64,000 nt of DNA. Source: Symsagittifera roscoffensis. Lineage: Eukaryota > Xenacoelomorpha > Acoela > Convolutidae. The stretch spans positions 1,428,001 to 1,492,000 of the forward strand of contig NC_087067.1 of the NCBI RefSeq assembly GCF_963678635.1, written 5' to 3'. Both the position numbers and the translations under genes were made by a program. The notes beneath the pieces were generated by a model. It ran no database searches. It saw only the letters and a list, made by a program, of their open reading frames with translations, and was not told where the DNA came from. Below are positions 29,781-40,740 of the stretch, piece by piece (position 1 is the stretch's first letter; every line of letters starts with the position of its first letter).

Positions 29781-31096
29781 GTGTAAACCAAAGCCATTTT
29801 CGGTACGGGGCTTTTACAAATTCTTCATTGAAGATTTTTGATAAAGTCCCAGTTTTGGAAACAATTATGTCATCTTACACACAAGAAGTATTCCCCAGTA
29901 CTTCTCTGGATGAAAGCAGTATTGAGTTTGAATTTGAAACGGATCGTAACCTCTACTTGGATATGCGTGATACCCAGCTTAGCTTAAAGCTTCAACTATT
30001 TAAAGGAAGATTGTTTGATGCTTTCAAAAAAGAAAAAGCAGAACATAAAGCAAAATCGGAGGAAGATTCAGATTAGGAACCACAAACTTACTTAACTTAT
30101 GTAAACAATCTACTACATTCTCTATTCTACAACTGTGAAGTTTATTTTAACAATACAATGGTTTACAATGCCAATGGATTATATCCTCATAAGGCACAGA
30201 TATCGAACGAATTCAACTCGTCAGCAGTGAGTAATAAAGGAATTCTTGCTTGTCATGGATACAGTTTTGAAGAAAATCCTGATGCATTTGATATGTATCC
30301 ATTCACTGATAGAGCAAATTCCTTGGGAACAGGGATAACTTTTTCACTCTATGGGAGGCTCGCCATTGATTTGTTTACTTGCGAAAAACTGTTGCTACCA
30401 AACACCAAAGTTCGAATTAAACTTATTCGAGCTAGACCTAATTTTTACATGTTATCTGACAATCCAAATGTCAGTCTGAAAATAGTTGATTGTTCGTTGT
30501 TTACTAGAAAAATTTTAGTTGCTGAACCTAATCATCAATACTTGCAATGGAATCTGGAAAGAGAACCTGCTCAATACAATTACATGGAAACTATAGCAAG
30601 AACCTTTATCATTCCATCTCGTCAAAACCAGTTTATTCAGGAAAATGTTTTCAATAATGCCCCAATCAGAAGGATAGCTGTTGCAATGAATACAAATTCG
30701 GCTGTTGCGGGATCTTTTCATGAAAATCCTTTCAAGTATCAACAATTTCATTTGAGAGAGCTTAGAATTATTCGGGGTAGAAGAGCAATTATTTCATTAG
30801 ATACAACTTCTCCTTGTCGACCCTATTTTACAACAATGAAAGCAATGCAGTTTAACGAAGATTTTCCAGCTCTTCCTATGGAAGATTTTCAAAATCACTA
30901 TATTCTAGTTTTCGACTTGACTTCACTACAGGATGCCGCTGAACACTTGCATTATCCAGAACTTAGTGGAGAAAGCTTGAGATTAGAAATGTTTTTTCAG
31001 TTTCCCTTGGAGCAAGTAACGGAAGTGATAGTCTTGGGAGAAAGACTATCAAATGTTCAAATTGACAAATTCGGAACAGTCGCTAAAAATGTTTAG
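29777..31096 (+). pseudogene. Major capsid protein (double jelly-roll), one in-frame stop
   Basis: Forms the hexon-like capsomers. One continuous frame of about 440 codons, interrupted only by TAG at 30074-30076 after an acidic stretch (KSEEDSD). Beyond the stop the frame keeps characteristic MCP blocks: YVNNLLHSLFYNCEVYFNN, NANGLYPHKAQISNEF, and the strand-rich C-terminal part including LRLEMFFQFPLEQVTEVIV. The N-terminal part before the stop has DIRDTQL-like strand sequence (DMRDTQLSLKLQLF). It is either a nonsense mutation or a readthrough site. The stop overlaps the next gene's ATG by 8 nt. Confidence 0.85.
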
Positions 31097-31447
31097 TTTT
31101 TTTGAGTTTTCAGGTTCCTATAAAAATATTGTAGCTTTTTTGGGACTTTTCATTGTGATTGTCTCTGTACTATATATTTTGTTTTTCTTCAGACCTAAAT
31201 CTCCAGAAAAAGCAGCTAATGAATGCTGTTTAATTGAAAACCCAAGACATTTCTTCAACCTAGACTGTAAATCAGTGTTCAACAAATTTTGTCCAGTTCA
31301 CAAGTTTTGTGTATGGGACTTTGTTGATTCAGTACCTAAATGCGAGTAAGTCAATAACTTTAGGTTTTTCCATCCTAAATTACAATATCATACTTTCTAT
31401 TTCTTTGTTTTAGATGTAAATCAGCTAACATTTGCGAAAATGGATAA
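31089..31447 (+). CDS. One-TM Cys-rich membrane protein, probably spliced
   Basis: ATG at 31089, inside the MCP end (ATGTTTAG). The N-terminus MFSFFEFSGSYKN is followed by a long transmembrane helix (IVAFLGLFIVIVSVLYILFFF, about 14-34) and a Cys-rich ectodomain (ANECCLIENP, NKFCPVHKFCVWDF). Unspliced it ends at TAA 31347-31349. A clear 68-bp intron (donor GTAAGT at 31346, acceptor TTTGTTTTAG ending 31413) would extend it by a further Cys-containing tail to a TAA at 31445-31447, overlapping the protease ATG (31440). The extra Cys residues and the overlap support splicing. Likely an entry or envelope-associated protein of unknown partner. Confidence 0.6.
31346..31413 (+). other. Candidate 68-bp intron
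   Basis: GTAAGT donor, T-rich TTTCTTTGTTTTAG acceptor. Removing it adds two Cys residues to the preceding frame and ends it 8 nt inside the protease start. Confidence 0.6.
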
Positions 31448-31838
31448 TTTTTCACTTCTGCAAATTATTGAAAGAATTCCTGAACTCAGGTTCAAGTACA
31501 TGGGATCTTACCCCTCTGATAAAGTACCTCAACTAACAAAATACTCTTTTGCAATTGTTAACTTAGCTCCAAGCAATGATAGAGGGGAGCACTGGATCAT
31601 GATGGCTCGATTGAATAAAACTTACTATTTTGCTGATTCTTTGGGTCGGAAAAGAACAACTTCTTCCTTTCTAACAAAAAAGTATCGGCGAATGGTTCCT
31701 CGAAAGCTACAAAAAACTGATAATTTGTGTGGATTTTACGCAATTTATTCAGCATTTCTTCTTTTTAAATTCTACCAGACAAACTTGAATAATATTCATG
31801 ATGTGCGTGTTTTGAATTTTATAAGTAATTTTATGTAA
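31440..31838 (+). CDS. Adenain-type cysteine protease, 132 aa
   Basis: Capsid maturation protease. The catalytic triad is visible: His in RGEHWIMMAR (residue about 60), Asp in YYFADSLG (about 75), and Cys in DNLCGFYAIY (about 101) with a preceding oxyanion-type Gln (LQKTDN). The size is short but usual for Polinton proteases. The frame is intact. Start ATG 31440 overlaps the previous (spliced) gene's stop. It is the last plus-strand gene; the right terminal repeat begins about 50 bp after the stop. Confidence 0.85.
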   Translation: MDNFSLLQIIERIPELRFKYMGSYPSDKVPQLTKYSFAIVNLAPSNDRGEHWIMMARLNKTYYFADSLGRKRTTSSFLTKKYRRMVPRKLQKTDNLCGFYAIYSAFLLFKFYQTNLNNIHDVRVLNFISNFM

Positions 31839-31886
31839 ATTTGTAGTTTTTTCATTTGTAAGTGTAAATTATGGCAGTAAGTTTAC

Positions 31887-32440
31887 TATACGATGCAGTG
31901 ATTTATATACTTTCTTTGTAATTTAAATTTTTTTCTCAAAAAACTTGACTTTTTTCGAAGTCTCTGTAGGTTGAGAATAGATTCAGATAGGTAGAAAGTA
32001 AAAGTATCTAATAATTTTTTATTAGATCAAATTAAACAAAATCTTATCGTGTTTTGAATTTTTTCGAAAAAATTTTTTTTGATAAAAATTCCAAGTTTTT
32101 GCACAAACACTCTTACCAATGACTTACCATCCACCAAAAAAAACTTAATAAGTAATCTTAATTCTACACATAATTAACAATCAATTGTTCCCAATTAGGT
32201 AACGCGCGCCGAGATTTTTGCGAAAAAATTAGACAAAAATTTTCGTTTTTCTTACCATTATCTTACCATCACACAAACCATAAAACCTTACCATCGGTAT
32301 TCCCTATCTTAATACATTGTAGACTCTATACCCAATCTTAATACATAGCATGGCGGACCGGAAATCTATAACGTATCTTAATACATGGGGTCCGCCATGC
32401 ACCCCCCCCCCCCCCCACTTAACCTCCAACATCTACTACT
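31887..32440 (-). repeat. Right terminal inverted repeat
   Basis: Inverted copy of 15201-15756, ending ...CATCTACTACT at 32440. It has the same C run (about 15 C) and hairpin (about 32345-32400). Differences from the left repeat are few, so the element is young or gene-converted at its ends. Confidence 0.92.
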
Positions 32441-32446
32441 GATATC
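32441..32446. repeat. Right target-site duplication GATATC
   Basis: Identical to 15195-15200, directly outside the right terminal repeat. Confidence 0.9.
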
Positions 32447-32529
32447 CTTGTAGCAGTCCTTGACTCTACTGACTGTTGCATGGTTTCCTTTTCTTCTGAA
32501 CAACATTGAATTCACTGCGCTCTGATTAG

Positions 32530-32868
32530 TCAATACATTTCATCAAAGACCACTACAGGGCTCATCAACGATTTTGACGATTTATCGAACAGATTGTTCG
32601 TGCCTCCCATAACTAATACGTTTTGAATGTTCCTGAGCTTCAGTTCATGCATGGCGTTTTCGGTGAACATGGTGGTAATCGTGCCACTCGGGCACGAGAT
32701 AGTGATAGTATTGCCTAAACAAACACCATGAACAAGAGAAAAACCAAGAACCGAAGTTGGTCATCATGTGGATCCTGAGAAATTGATAATTTTGCGGCTT
32801 TTTTGCTTCTTTGAAACAACACAGTTTCGTTTGCGTAGCACAGTTTTTTTTTTCAATTTTCCCGGCAT
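32530..32868 (-). pseudogene. SGNH-hydrolase-like open frame with two adjacent stops
   Basis: Minus-strand frame starting at an ATG (32868) with a basic leader MPGKLKKKTVLRKRNC. It then has NFSGST followed by two TGA codons, GVCLGNTITISCPSGTITTM, and LRNIQNVLVMGGTNNLFDKS, ending in VVVFDEMY at TGA 32530. The GGTNN block resembles the GxND block III of SGNH/GDSL hydrolases and NFSGST may be a decayed block I. Esterase domains occur in some LINE ORF1 proteins; it lies just downstream of a LINE RT fragment. The frame continues, shifted by one base, up to the Polinton. Confidence 0.45.
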
Positions 32869-32904
32869 TTTTGATTCGCATTTTTTTCAGATCTGAAAAC
32901 TAGT

Positions 32905-33400
32905 CTAGGTGGTAAGCGGCTCAGATAAGATGAATTTAAGCATCTGCCTAAACAACGTATTATCTTGGATATCACTGAACTGAATTGGTAGGTTCATCCA
33001 ATGACGCGGCTCGATTACTGAAAACAGTCTGATTCCAAAAGCTGTTTCGTATTTCCTGGCAACTCTTTTGCAGTTACTGAACTTTTGTACTGTCTCCTGA
33101 TTGTTTGAGAATATATGATTTTTCAAATAGTCTGGAATTGGTAAACCTTAGACAATTCCAGATCTCCCGATGAGATTAAAGTTTGAATAAACTGAGGATG
33201 ATTTCTTGCTGTAAGATTCCCGGAGGACGACAGTTTATCAAAGCTTATATACAATAGTGTCATTCGCGTATAGTTGAAACTCCAAGTTCAAAAAAATTGG
33301 AAATGGGCGTTATCGGCCGTAAACACATTATGAGAGTAATCGGACCCAAAATTAATCCTTGTGGAACCTCTACATTTACAAGTTATTCCTCTGATCAACA
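32905..33400 (-). pseudogene. LINE reverse transcriptase fragment, decayed
   Basis: Minus strand. VEVPQGLILGP, matching the GVPQGSILGP-type block, lies near 33385. LYANDT replaces the YADDT catalytic box near 33270 with a changed residue. A C-terminal part (32905-33126) reads KYETAFGIRLFSVIEPRHW then DNTLFRQMLKFIL, the usual end of a LINE ORF2. Frames are broken between these parts. The upstream end is shared with the duplicated segments at 35310. Confidence 0.6.
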
Positions 33401-36260
33401 GGTTTTTAAGAGTTTTGATGACTTCTCGGGAAGTTCCCAAATGAAAAAATATGTCAGATAGTGAGTCTAGTTTTCATCTAAAAACTTAATACCATGAGTT
33501 GAAATGGTATGGTGGTTGAAATAATAAGAAAACAGACAAAGAAGACAACTCTGTATTGTTGAGTTTGATATTTCAAACGCTTCTAGATAACATAGCTGAT
33601 ACGATCGATTAATAGGGTCGATTAACTAGCCTCAATTCAAATTGGAACGATTTTGTTGTGTGGGATAATTCGCCACGCATAAATAGTTGCTCAACGCTTT
33701 CAGCATTATGATTAAACTTTTCAAAGCTGCATAATTGAGTCAAGAAAATGGCCAATTTGGCAGTTTTCAAACCTCAGAAACTTCTAGAAAAATAATTGGA
33801 GGAAAATATTATTCAAATTTGAATTCAGGAAGTCGATAGTTTCAGTAGGGTATAAAAAAAATTCTATTGGAAACTATTATTTCGATCGACGAAGTTGACT
33901 GAATGAAAAAAATCACACCGAGTATATATATTCCGTTTTCTTCGAAAGTCGGAACAATAAAAACAGTCCAAAAAGTTCATTTCATGTAGAAGTGAGAATG
34001 ATTAAACAGTGACAACTTATATGAAAAACATATGCTCTTACTAGTCACAAAAACTTTGATTGTACACTTCAAGGGATAATTGATTGAACATTTAACCAAC
34101 TTAATCATTTCTATCTCCATCACTCTTGGATCACTGCCCAATGCAGTGAATGGCTCTTCCAACTTCCTTAATAATATCAACAAATCAAAAAAATTTGTGC
34201 TTCTTATACTGCCATGTTGCGTGATACGAATCACTAAGAAAAAATTTTAGCCTCTTTTTTGTCAACGCGGGGTTTTCGTAACGAAAGTAACGGAATATTT
34301 GTGCTCGGGTTGGGTTTTTTCTTCAGACTTTTTCGACGTTTAAACTAGCCTTTTTGACGAAATGTTTTCATATCATTCAAAAGGTGCTGTTGACCTGAGC
34401 TTAAATTTGAAAAAATGTTTCACCTGTGATCTTTTTTCGTAGAGTTATGGATGTTTAAAGATTGCAATTTTGGCTAATTTGGGACAATAAACGCGCGATA
34501 TATTTCGCGCTATTAACGCGTAAGCGGGGATTTAATCCGTCTTAGAGATTGTTCCAAATTGATTGAAACAAGACTGCTCGTATATCAGGGCAAAATCCTG
34601 AATGTTCCGACTGTCCCTTATTTCATATCGAATAGTTTTTGGGAAAAAAAATTGAAAATGTTTACATTTTGGACAATAAAAAAGTGTAAAAATTTGAGTC
34701 ATACGAAATTACGACAGATTAGCTAGCATCATTTCAATTCGGGACGATTTTGCTGTGCAGGATAATTTGCCACGCATAAGTAATTCCCGTTAAGCCTTCA
34801 GCGTTGTGAATAAATTCTTCAAAGCGCGCATAAATTAGTCCAGAACGTGGCCAATTTGGCAATTTTCAAACCCCCAGAACCGTACAAAAAAAGAATGGAG
34901 GTAAAATACCTTTTTAAATTTGAACTCAGGAAGTCGATATTTTTAATTGGGTATAAAAAAGTTTTGTCGAAAACTAATAATTCGATCGGCGAAAATTGAC
35001 TGAATAAAAAAATAACCACACCAAGCATAAATATTCCTTCAAAAGTCGGAATAACAAGCTTATTTGTCATAATTGATATGTAAAAGGAGCAAAATTTTTC
35101 GTTTGTACATTATATGGCGTGTGGGGATGATTTTCACAAAATCTCAAATTTTACAAAAAATTTTTTTATTTTATTACAATTAGTTTTGTTATGTTAATAG
35201 TGCTCCATAGACCTTAAAGGCAGCCGGAACATTCAGGGCTTCTTCAAAGACTCCAACTATCGATTCTACACAATCCAGTGAGCTGAATTTGCTGTTTCGG
35301 AACCAAAATTAATCCTTGTGGAACCTCTACATTTACAAGTTATTCCTCTGATCAACAGGATTTTAAGAGTTTTGATGACTTTGAGAAGTTTCCAAATGAA
35401 AAAAAAAAATGTCGGATAGTGAGTTTAGTTTTCATTTAAAAACTTAATACCATGAGTTGAAATGATATGGTGGTTGAAATAATGAGAAAACAGACAAAGA
35501 AGACAACTCTTTATTGTTGAGTTTAATATTTCAAACGCTTCTAGATAACATAGCTGATACGATCGATTAATAGGATCGATTAGCTAGCCTCAATTCAAAT
35601 TGGAACGATTTTGTTGTGTGGGATAATTCGCCACGCATAAGTAGTTGCTCAACGCTTTCAGCATTATGATTAAACTTTTCAAAGCCGCATAATTGAGTCA
35701 AGAAAATGGCCAATTTGGCAGTTTTCAAACCCCAGAAACTTCTAAAAAAAAAATCGGAGGTAAAATATCTTTTAAATTTGAATTCAGAAAGTCAATATTT
35801 TCAGTAGGGTATAAAAATTTTTTTATTGGAAACTATTTCGATTGTACACTTCAATGGATAATTGATTGAACATTTAACCAACTTAATCATTTCTATCTCC
35901 ATCACTCTTGGATCACTGCCCAATGCGAAAACTAATAATTCGATCGGCGAAAATTGTCTGAATAAAAAAATAACCACACCAAGCATAAGATTTCCGTTTC
36001 CTTCAAAAGTCGGAACAACAAGCTTATTTGTCATAATTGATATGTAAAAGGAGCAAAATCTATTCGTTTGAATATTATATGGCGTGTGGGGATGATTTTC
36101 ATAAAATCTCAAATTTTAGAAAAAAAATCCATTTTATTTTATTACAATTAGTTTTGTTATGTTAATAGTGCTCAGACCTTAAAGGCAGTCGGAACATTCA
36201 GGGCTTCTTCAAAGACTCCAACTATCGATTCTACACTATCCAGTGATCTGAATTTGCTGT
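33346..36260. repeat. Three diverged copies of a roughly 0.6-kb segment
   Basis: 33350-33875 (plus 34070-34140) is repeated at 35310-35925. A more diverged, partly shared segment at 34735-35300 is repeated at 35600-36260. Anchors: CCTTGTGGAACCTCTACATT (33358 and 35319), GGATAATTCGCCACGCATAA (33663, 35621; diverged at 34760), and GGCGTGTGGGGATGATTTTC (35114, 36081). The unit includes the LINE RT end, so it is probably retroelement-derived; between the copies I see no gene. Confidence 0.7.
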
Positions 36261-39048
36261 TTAACAAAAAAAAAACACCCCTCGCTATTATGAAAAACAT
36301 TTTCCCCCTGTTTACGGCGAGATTTGCAATGAATTACGGTTTCATTGTATATCAATATTCATAACCAGATGTGAGCTAAATGTCACACAAGAGCCGCCGA
36401 TACAAACCAATAGTTTAATTGATTGCAAAACTACTGGCTATGCGGTCCTGATGTAAATTCTCCAGACAAAGCGCATTAAACCAGAAATGTAAAACTCGTT
36501 TTTTTTTCTCAAATTGGGTTGAATTTAAATAAGAAATGATGAAGACAAAATTGATGAGGTTTTACTTTCGTTATATTGATGTCTTGTAAATTGTCTTTTG
36601 ATTCTAGATTTTGCTTTTCAATCATGATGCATGAAAACTTAAAAAATAAGCATAAGCTGCCTGCACAGACAAAAATGCATTAGGATCGACTTTAGCATGA
36701 AAAAGTATGATCATTAAATTAAGAGCGATTTTAAAATGAAAAAAGTGTTAAGATTAAATAACAAAGATTAAGAATGATTCGGAACGCTTTAAAATCGATT
36801 GAATTTAATATTAAATCCCAGCTAGAAAAATTAATATAAATCGATTTTAAATCAATTTAAATCAATTCTTTCCAGTCTTAATTTGTTTCCACTTTTGAGG
36901 GTAATGAAACGGATTTAAATTGATTTAAATAGGTTTTTTTCATTCGAGGTTGACCAGTTTCGAATTTCTACAGCATTTATTCATTGCCTATCATTTTTCA
37001 TTTTACATCCATAGCGTATTGTAGCATAAAAAAGACCAAATGAAAATGCCAAAATATCAGTAGATGTTTATGATTTTGTTGCATATTTTGAGTTCATAAA
37101 CGGATCTGTTTTGACCATTTTCTTGATTTGTTTGATAGGTTTTTGCTGAAAATCTGATTTATTTTTATGATTTTTATGATTTAATTGCATATTATTGAGA
37201 TCAAAATTTAGTTTTTTTCTGACCCTTCTCTTGTTTGTTATTTGAAATATAACCCATAATCTGACTTACAAAAATTCTTTATGATTTCATTGCATATTTT
37301 CGAGCCTAAAATCTGATTTATTTGGATCATTTTTTTGAGTTCTATTACATCTGGCACATGTGTTCTTATTTAAAAAACCGAGAATGAAATTTTTAAATTT
37401 TTTCCTCTGAAGAGTATGTTTTTTTTGCCGTGTTAGCAAAAGATTTTGTGAGTCTGAAAATCTATCCAAATCGATTTAAATTGTTTTTTTAAGACAGTTA
37501 AACCTACACAAAATTTTTTAAAAAGATCGATTTGAATCGATTTAAAGTTTTTCCACATTTCGAAAACTCTATAATGAGGTAATGCGTTATACTTTGCTTT
37601 TGAGTAGGTAGACGAACTTATTTAAGATAGAACTTCCATATTACAACTCATTAAACTATGGAAACAAGTTGGAATTTAAAAAGTTGAAGTTCAACCGTAT
37701 GCTAGAAGAAAAGAAAGTCTGGCCTCCTTAAGCTCGACACAGTATTAAAGTATAAAAAAACTTTTCAGCGAACTGAGTTCTGACTAGAAAGTAGAAAAGC
37801 GGCTTCAATCTCTTGAAAGAAACAATTCACTCAATCACAGTATTTGGTATAAAATTTTGGTATACAATTTGTAGTTGTATTTGCATAAACAAAAAGTATA
37901 AACAAAAAAAGCTATCCCTTCGCTCTAATATGTCAGTTAGACTATACGCGATCAAGCGCATATGCATTCGTGAATAGTATCAAAAAAAAACTGGAGCAAT
38001 TGTAAACGAAGATTTCTAAGAGTGCTAGCATTTGAGCTAACATGAGGAGTTTCGAGATTAGTTTTGAGATTGGATTAGACTTTCCTCCGCTAAAAAACAT
38101 AGCCAACAGACAGTTGGAAAAGTGTCAAAGAACTTAAGAAGTACTCAGTTTTTTGTCACATTTATAAAAAAACCCTAAATCCGAAAATCGTTTACGACTT
38201 ATAGTTTTTTTAAATTAACCCAAATTATGAAAAAGAAATAAATAGGTTACATTTTTTACCCGCTCTGATTTTTAAAGACTGAGAGCTTAACCCAAAGTTA
38301 GAAATAGTCTTTTTTACACGCCATTTTTTTGTAATTGGAGAGCAAAATTTGTCGTCTTTTAATCGAATGAATTGGAACTGAATTCAAAACTTTCGAAAAT
38401 GGTCAAAACAAATCCAACAGACAGTTGAAAGAAAAAAGTCAATGAATGCAAGGAAACAGAAAAATTACTGACTTGTTTTTTGAGTATATTTCAACTTCCG
38501 AATTAAAAAATTATAATTTAATCTTTGATTTTCAAGAAACAAGGTAGCTTGATTTGTTTTTGATAAAATTCACCCAATTTAGGAAAACTGGAACAACAGA
38601 TAAAAAATTTTAGAGAAAACCTCAAAATGATAGTCCATTTTCGAATCTAGAAGTCGATCAACTTTTTGTGTTTTTTACACTTTTGCTACTCGATAGTGGA
38701 GTTTCCCTTCCGTTTAACAAAGGAAATGAACTTAACATATTACGAATCAAAATTCAGTAACATGTTGCATTGTAAGTCCTGGCCCAAAAAAAGAACATGA
38801 GCGTGAACAAAAGTAAAAAAAACTTTCCTTAAAAAATCTCTTATGACCTATATAAGAGTGTGTTGACTGCGTTTATAGATCTTCTAGAAATTGTATGAAA
38901 GCCCTTCTCTACTAACGACAATTTAGTATTTTTTATGAAATTTATACGACCTATCTTACTGTTTTTACGACGTTTATTGACAATTGAACATTTCTGGAAA
39001 ACTAACCGTTTGCAACTTCAACCAACACTTCAACGTTACAAAGTTCGT
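36261..39048. other. AT-rich non-coding stretch with degenerate repeats
   Basis: No gene. Between about 37065 and 37310 a unit of roughly 105 bp recurs three times (TATGATTTNNTTGCATATT). ATCGATTTAAAT-like words cluster at 36790-36930 and 37460-37560. Confidence 0.5.
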
Positions 39049-39248
39049 NNNNNNNNNNNNNNNNNNNNNNNNNNNNNNNNNNNNNNNNNNNNNNNNNNNN
39101 NNNNNNNNNNNNNNNNNNNNNNNNNNNNNNNNNNNNNNNNNNNNNNNNNNNNNNNNNNNNNNNNNNNNNNNNNNNNNNNNNNNNNNNNNNNNNNNNNNNN
39201 NNNNNNNNNNNNNNNNNNNNNNNNNNNNNNNNNNNNNNNNNNNNNNNN
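39049..39248. other. Assembly gap (200 N)
   Basis: Unknown bases; the round length suggests a placeholder rather than a measured size. Confidence 0.99.
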
Positions 39249-39269
39249 GTGGTGGAATTTCAAATCATT

Positions 39270-40740
39270 TCTAAATTACTTCATTGAGCGATCCGGGTAG
39301 CGAAAAAATTTCAGCTTCTCTAAGCTTGTTGCATATTAGGCTCTTTTCCAGTTTCCCCCTTCAAAAATCCGAGTTTTATTTTTGTTTCACGGCTTAACGT
39401 GTTATTGTTTCACTTGTTATTACGGCTTAATGCGTGATATTACGCTGTAAAGTATGAAGAACAAATCATCTGTTCACAGTTGCCAATTTTTTCACCACAC
39501 CAAATTTCATGCATTATGACAACGTTAAATAAACTTTTCAAAATTGAATTTCAAAGGGGGAAACTGACTGGAAAACAGCCGCATATTCGAGTGATGATAC
39601 CTTGAAAAGTTCCAAGTTACTTCATGAGCCATGGGCTTACAAAACAAAACATTTTCTGAGCAGGTTCTATACAAGCCAACAAAATTTCCTACAGGTTCTA
39701 TACTGTTATCAAAATTTTTCGGAGAATTAATCATTCCACAAAATTATTTCTGTTTTGTTGGCAGGCTTTTGAAAAAATATTTGTATTTAAATAGTTCCAG
39801 AGATTTCATAGAGCGAATCGTTTTTAAAATAAAATTGCGAAAAATCAAATTTTTGTGATGCGAGGTAGTTTGCTAAAATAAACTATTTCGAAAAAAGCTA
39901 TTCAAATGATGGATTATAAAATATCTCAAATTCAATTTGTACAAAATTAGTTTCCCAAGCAAGCTATCCAAGCGAAAAAAATTTCAAACACTTCAAGTGA
40001 CTTCTTAGAGCGAACCGGTTTGCAAGAAAAAAAATTGACCGTCTCGAAAAAAAATTTCAAAAAAAAGTTAAGGTTTTTTGTAAAGCAAATGGATCTCTAA
40101 AAACAATTTTTTGTTGGATCAAGGTACTCAAGTGATGAAATATTCTGAAATAAATGAAGATTTATCATAGAATGAATCATTTTGCAAAAAAAGAGTTTTT
40201 CTAAGCAAGCTTTTCAAGCGATGAAGTTATAAAAAAATTCAATTAATGTCATAATGCGAATCCTTTTGCAAAAATTGGAAGTAAGCTTTTCAAAGATCTA
40301 TAACTTTGAAAACTTTTCTAGCGTGAATCAGTTCGAAAAAAAGTAATTTATTTTACAAGAAGGTTTGAGACTGAAATGAACATGTGCTTACAAAAAGTAG
40401 CACAAAAAAGAAAGATGATGCCTAGACTGAAAGTTGAATCAAAATCATCTGGTTTACATATTTTTTAAAAATAATAAAAAAGTCCAGACTTGACAATTTT
40501 GAAAGATCTAGAAAATTTTTGACCTTAATTTAAACGCTGAGTTTGAAAAATCTACATGAAAATTCTGAAAATTATTCGTTGAACTGAAAAATGTACGCTG
40601 AGTATGAAAGATGTACTTCTGATTCAATGTATTTTAAAATGCACTTTTACGCGAGTCTGAAAAATTTACTTGAGTTTGAAATGTTCTTGAAAATGTACTG
40701 TTCAGAAATTAGCTACACCTAGTATATTTCTAATCAGAAA
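39270..40740. repeat. Degenerate tandem repeats around the gap
   Basis: Words of the form ATAGAGCGAATCNNTTTTGCAAAAA recur at about 39282, 39808, 40003, 40167, 40252 and 40320. From 40550 a GAGTNTGAAAAATNTACTT word recurs four to five times. No coding capacity. Confidence 0.5.

Larger units (their letters stand above)
15201..32440. mobile_element. Full-length Maverick/Polinton (adintovirus-like) element
   Basis: A 17,240-bp element bounded by about 555-bp terminal inverted repeats and a 6-bp target duplication. It encodes the hallmark set: protein-primed PolB, retroviral-type integrase, adenain-like protease, packaging ATPase, major and minor capsid proteins, plus a membrane-protein and orphan-gene complement. 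Gene order: PolB(-), orphan(+), two-TM protein(+), acidic orphan(+), orphan(-), PC4-like x2(+), orphan(+), nuclease-like(+), two-TM protein(+), ATPase(+), small gene(+), integrase(+), penton(+), basic core protein(+), MCP(+), one-TM protein(+), protease(+). Breaks in ATPase, integrase, MCP and a small gene suggest it can no longer move or package by itself; PolB is uninterrupted. Confidence 0.95.

Noticed and set aside
29414-29797. 127-codon minus-strand frame opposite the basic core protein
   Set aside because: Shadow of the intact plus-strand gene; composition is explained by reverse-reading Lys/Arg codons.
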